This document shows, piece by piece, positions 14,439 through 15,910 of a stretch of 15,910 nucleotides of DNA. The stretch's first letter is position 1. Each line of letters begins with the position of its first letter. The stretch covers positions 1 to 15,910 of the forward strand of contig CAYWTS010000040.1 in assembly GCA_964461265.1 (NCBI GenBank). Direction: 5' to 3'. The notes below the pieces were generated by a model. The model was not told the origin of the DNA. It worked only from the letters and a program-made list of their open reading frames with translations, and made no database searches. The position numbers and the translations under genes are program-made. This DNA comes from CAYWTS01 sp964461265. GTDB taxonomy: Bacteria; Bacteroidota; Ignavibacteria; Tepidaquicellales; OLB5.

Positions 14439-14627
14439 TTGCAGATGTTTCATGTAAAACCAGCTCTTGGCTATTAACCATCGATTATTCACCATTTCAC
14501 GCAAAAAAGTCCGGTATTATTACAATAATTTCAATCTATTTACTTCCAGTTTTCATTCATTTTTTGAATTTCTAATCCCTCCATTGCCTGCTATATTTGT
14601 GAGTTAAATAAATTTATCAAGTTTTAT

Positions 14628-14683
14628 AAACCTGTCAGGTTTTTTGGCAAAGCCATCCCTTCGGGAATAAACCTGACAGGTTT
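14628..14683. repeat. Repeat family B, copy 2, with 15-bp perfect inverted ends
   Basis: AAACCTGTCAGGTTT (14628-14642) and AAACCTGACAGGTTT (14669-14683) are exact reverse complements around 26 bases, which contain GGCAAAGCCAT and a small CCCTTCGGG hairpin. The inner 14636-14681 matches 5651-5695 (reverse strand). A very stable stem would form on transcription 19 bases before the glutamine synthetase start, so it may also influence that gene's leader or end the SDR transcript. Confidence 0.75.
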
Positions 14684-14702
14684 TAATAAGACAATTTAAA
14701 CT

Positions 14703-15910
14703 ATGCCTGATAAAAATCTCACAAACTGCTACAACCTTATAAAAAAGCATAAAACCGAATTCATTGATTTAAAATGCATCGACCTTTCCGGAAGACTTCA
14801 TCACGTTTCGCTTCCTGTTTATGAGGGGATACTGGAGAATCTTATAAAAGACGGAGTAGGGTTCGACGGCTCAAGCTACGGATTCCGCAAAGTTGAAAGC
14901 AGTGACATGATTCTTGTTCCTGATTTAACAACAGCACTCATTGACCCGTTCAGGGAATCGCCTACGCTTAGCTTTTATGCCAATATATTTCTTACGGACG
15001 AGAAACGGACACCGTTCAACCAAGATGGAAGGCACCTTGCAAAATCTGCTGAACTGCTCCTTAAAAAATTTACAGGAGCGGATAAATCATTTTGGGGACC
15101 TGAGTTTGAATTTTATATCTTCTCTAAAGTAGAATACGATACACGCACATCAGCGTCCTATTACAGGGTTGAACATGCTGAAGAGTTTTACAAAAGCGCA
15201 TACCACGCAGCCAATCCTTTCGATGTATATGATGACTTCCGTGATAGAGCATGCCGTATGCTGAAACAGCTCGGCATAAAAGTAAAATATCACCATCACG
15301 AAACAGGTGAACGCGGACAGCAGGAAATTGAAATTTATTTCAATGACCTTTTAACAACTTCCGATAACATTATAACCGTGAAATATGCACTGTTTAACCT
15401 CGCAAGAGAGAACCAGCTGTTTATTACATTTATGCCAAAGCCGATGTTCCACCAGGCAGGAAGCGGTATGCACCTGCATATGTATTTAACCAAAGACAAT
15501 AAAAATGCTTTTTACCGTAAAGGTGAATATGGTAACATAAACGAACTTGGGAGATATTTTATCGGCGGCTTGCTGAAGCACGGCAGGGCACTTTCGGCAT
15601 TTACAAATCCCAGCACAAACTCATATAAGCGTCTTGTACCGGGCTTCGAAGCACCTGTAGCATTAACATACAGCAAAGGAAACAGAACGTCAGCTATCCG
15701 AATACCTGCCTATGTATCAAATCCGGAAATGACAAGAATCGAATACAGGCCGTCGGATTCGACTGCTAATCCATACCTGTGCCTTACAACAATGCTTCTG
15801 GCAGGTATAGACGGAATCGTAAACAAAACCGACCCCGTAAAAGAACACTTCGGACCGTTTGATAAAAATGTTTCTGATGAATCGTTAAAGGATAGTATAG
15901 CATTTCTGCC
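14703..15910 (+). CDS. glnA: Glutamine synthetase type I, 3' end outside window
   Basis: This gene encodes glutamine synthetase (glutamate + ammonia + ATP to glutamine), a cytoplasmic dodecamer central to nitrogen assimilation. The ATG at 14703 opens 402 whole codons to the window edge. Diagnostic motifs are FDGSSYGF at 54-61, GPEFEFYIF at 132-140 with the metal-binding glutamates, HHHETGERGQQEIEI at 197-211, GSGMHLHM at 253-260 (ammonia/ATP site), NPSTNSYKRLVPGFEAPV at 302-319, SKGNRTSAIRIP at 324-335 and RIEYRPSDSTANPYLCL at 345-361. Expected length is about 440-450 residues, so only the C-terminal end is cut. The adenylylation-tyrosine region lies at the missing end, so type alpha or beta control cannot be judged. 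The start has no Shine-Dalgarno, but begins where the family begins. Repeat B copy 2 sits directly upstream. Confidence 0.95.
   Translation, partial: MPDKNLTNCYNLIKKHKTEFIDLKCIDLSGRLHHVSLPVYEGILENLIKDGVGFDGSSYGFRKVESSDMILVPDLTTALIDPFRESPTLSFYANIFLTDEKRTPFNQDGRHLAKSAELLLKKFTGADKSFWGPEFEFYIFSKVEYDTRTSASYYRVEHAEEFYKSAYHAANPFDVYDDFRDRACRMLKQLGIKVKYHHHETGERGQQEIEIYFNDLLTTSDNIITVKYALFNLARENQLFITFMPKPMFHQAGSGMHLHMYLTKDNKNAFYRKGEYGNINELGRYFIGGLLKHGRALSAFTNPSTNSYKRLVPGFEAPVALTYSKGNRTSAIRIPAYVSNPEMTRIEYRPSDSTANPYLCLTTMLLAGIDGIVNKTDPVKEHFGPFDKNVSDESLKDSIAFL

Larger units (their letters stand above)
14359..14702. other. 344-base spacer with two palindromic repeats
   Basis: This spacer before the glutamine synthetase gene has no credible gene: a 62-codon frame in it (14387-14575) lacks a Shine-Dalgarno and overlaps a palindrome. 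It contains the 20-base palindrome 14419-14438, A/T-rich low-complexity DNA (14450-14625) and repeat B copy 2 (14628-14683). No riboswitch or GlnR-like site was recognised. Confidence 0.55.

Noticed and set aside
14387..14575. Short plus-strand frame of 62 codons in the spacer before glnA
   Set aside because: It has no Shine-Dalgarno, overlaps a palindrome and is Cys-rich low-complexity with no plausible domain.
1..15910. tRNA, rRNA, CRISPR array, toxin-antitoxin, phage or transposase gene
   Set aside because: None recognised by eye; small RNA genes would need a covariance-model search to exclude.

Overview
The window looks like a metagenome-assembled scaffold from the Ignavibacteria / Chlorobiota-Bacteroidota side of the tree. 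Evidence: an AT-leaning, Lys/Ile-rich coding style; many exported proteins of unknown function; and a secreted protein ending in the NYPNPFNPST-type start of a type IX secretion (T9SS) sorting domain. A run of exactly 100 N (3843-3942) marks a scaffold gap of unstated size. The taxonomic placement is inferred from protein style only.

Left block (1-8346), all on the minus strand. In transcription order it holds an exported protein of unknown function (7696-8346), an MBLAC1-like metallo-beta-lactamase-fold hydrolase (6963-7550), a CHAD-domain protein (5759-6775), a T9SS-sorted repeat protein cut by the gap (3943-5499), an exported alpha/beta hydrolase cut at its start by the same gap (2455-3842), a small exported protein (1717-2286) and a Ppx/GppA exopolyphosphatase running off the left edge (1-1488). 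Ppx and CHAD point to inorganic polyphosphate. The long reading frame 2455-5499 is not one gene: it joins two unrelated proteins through the Ns.

Middle (8490-11746). Two plus-strand exported orphans (8490-9425 and 9554-10267) converge on a minus-strand envelope protein (10373-11746) with an N-terminal OmpA peptidoglycan-binding domain followed by a von Willebrand factor A domain.

Right block (12043-15910), plus strand. It holds a 79-residue exported peptide dominated by Lys/Arg/His, a zinc alcohol dehydrogenase (12548-13546), a short-chain dehydrogenase (13633-14358) and a type I glutamine synthetase running off the right edge (14703-15910).

Most intergenic spaces of more than about 100 bases carry GC-rich palindromes, and at least three recur within the window as dispersed repeat families. 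These REP-like elements are the most unusual feature of the DNA. I saw no tRNA, rRNA, CRISPR array, transposase or phage gene, and no clear new multi-gene system. The best functional leads are the polyphosphate neighbourhood, the OmpA-VWA architecture and the basic exported peptide.
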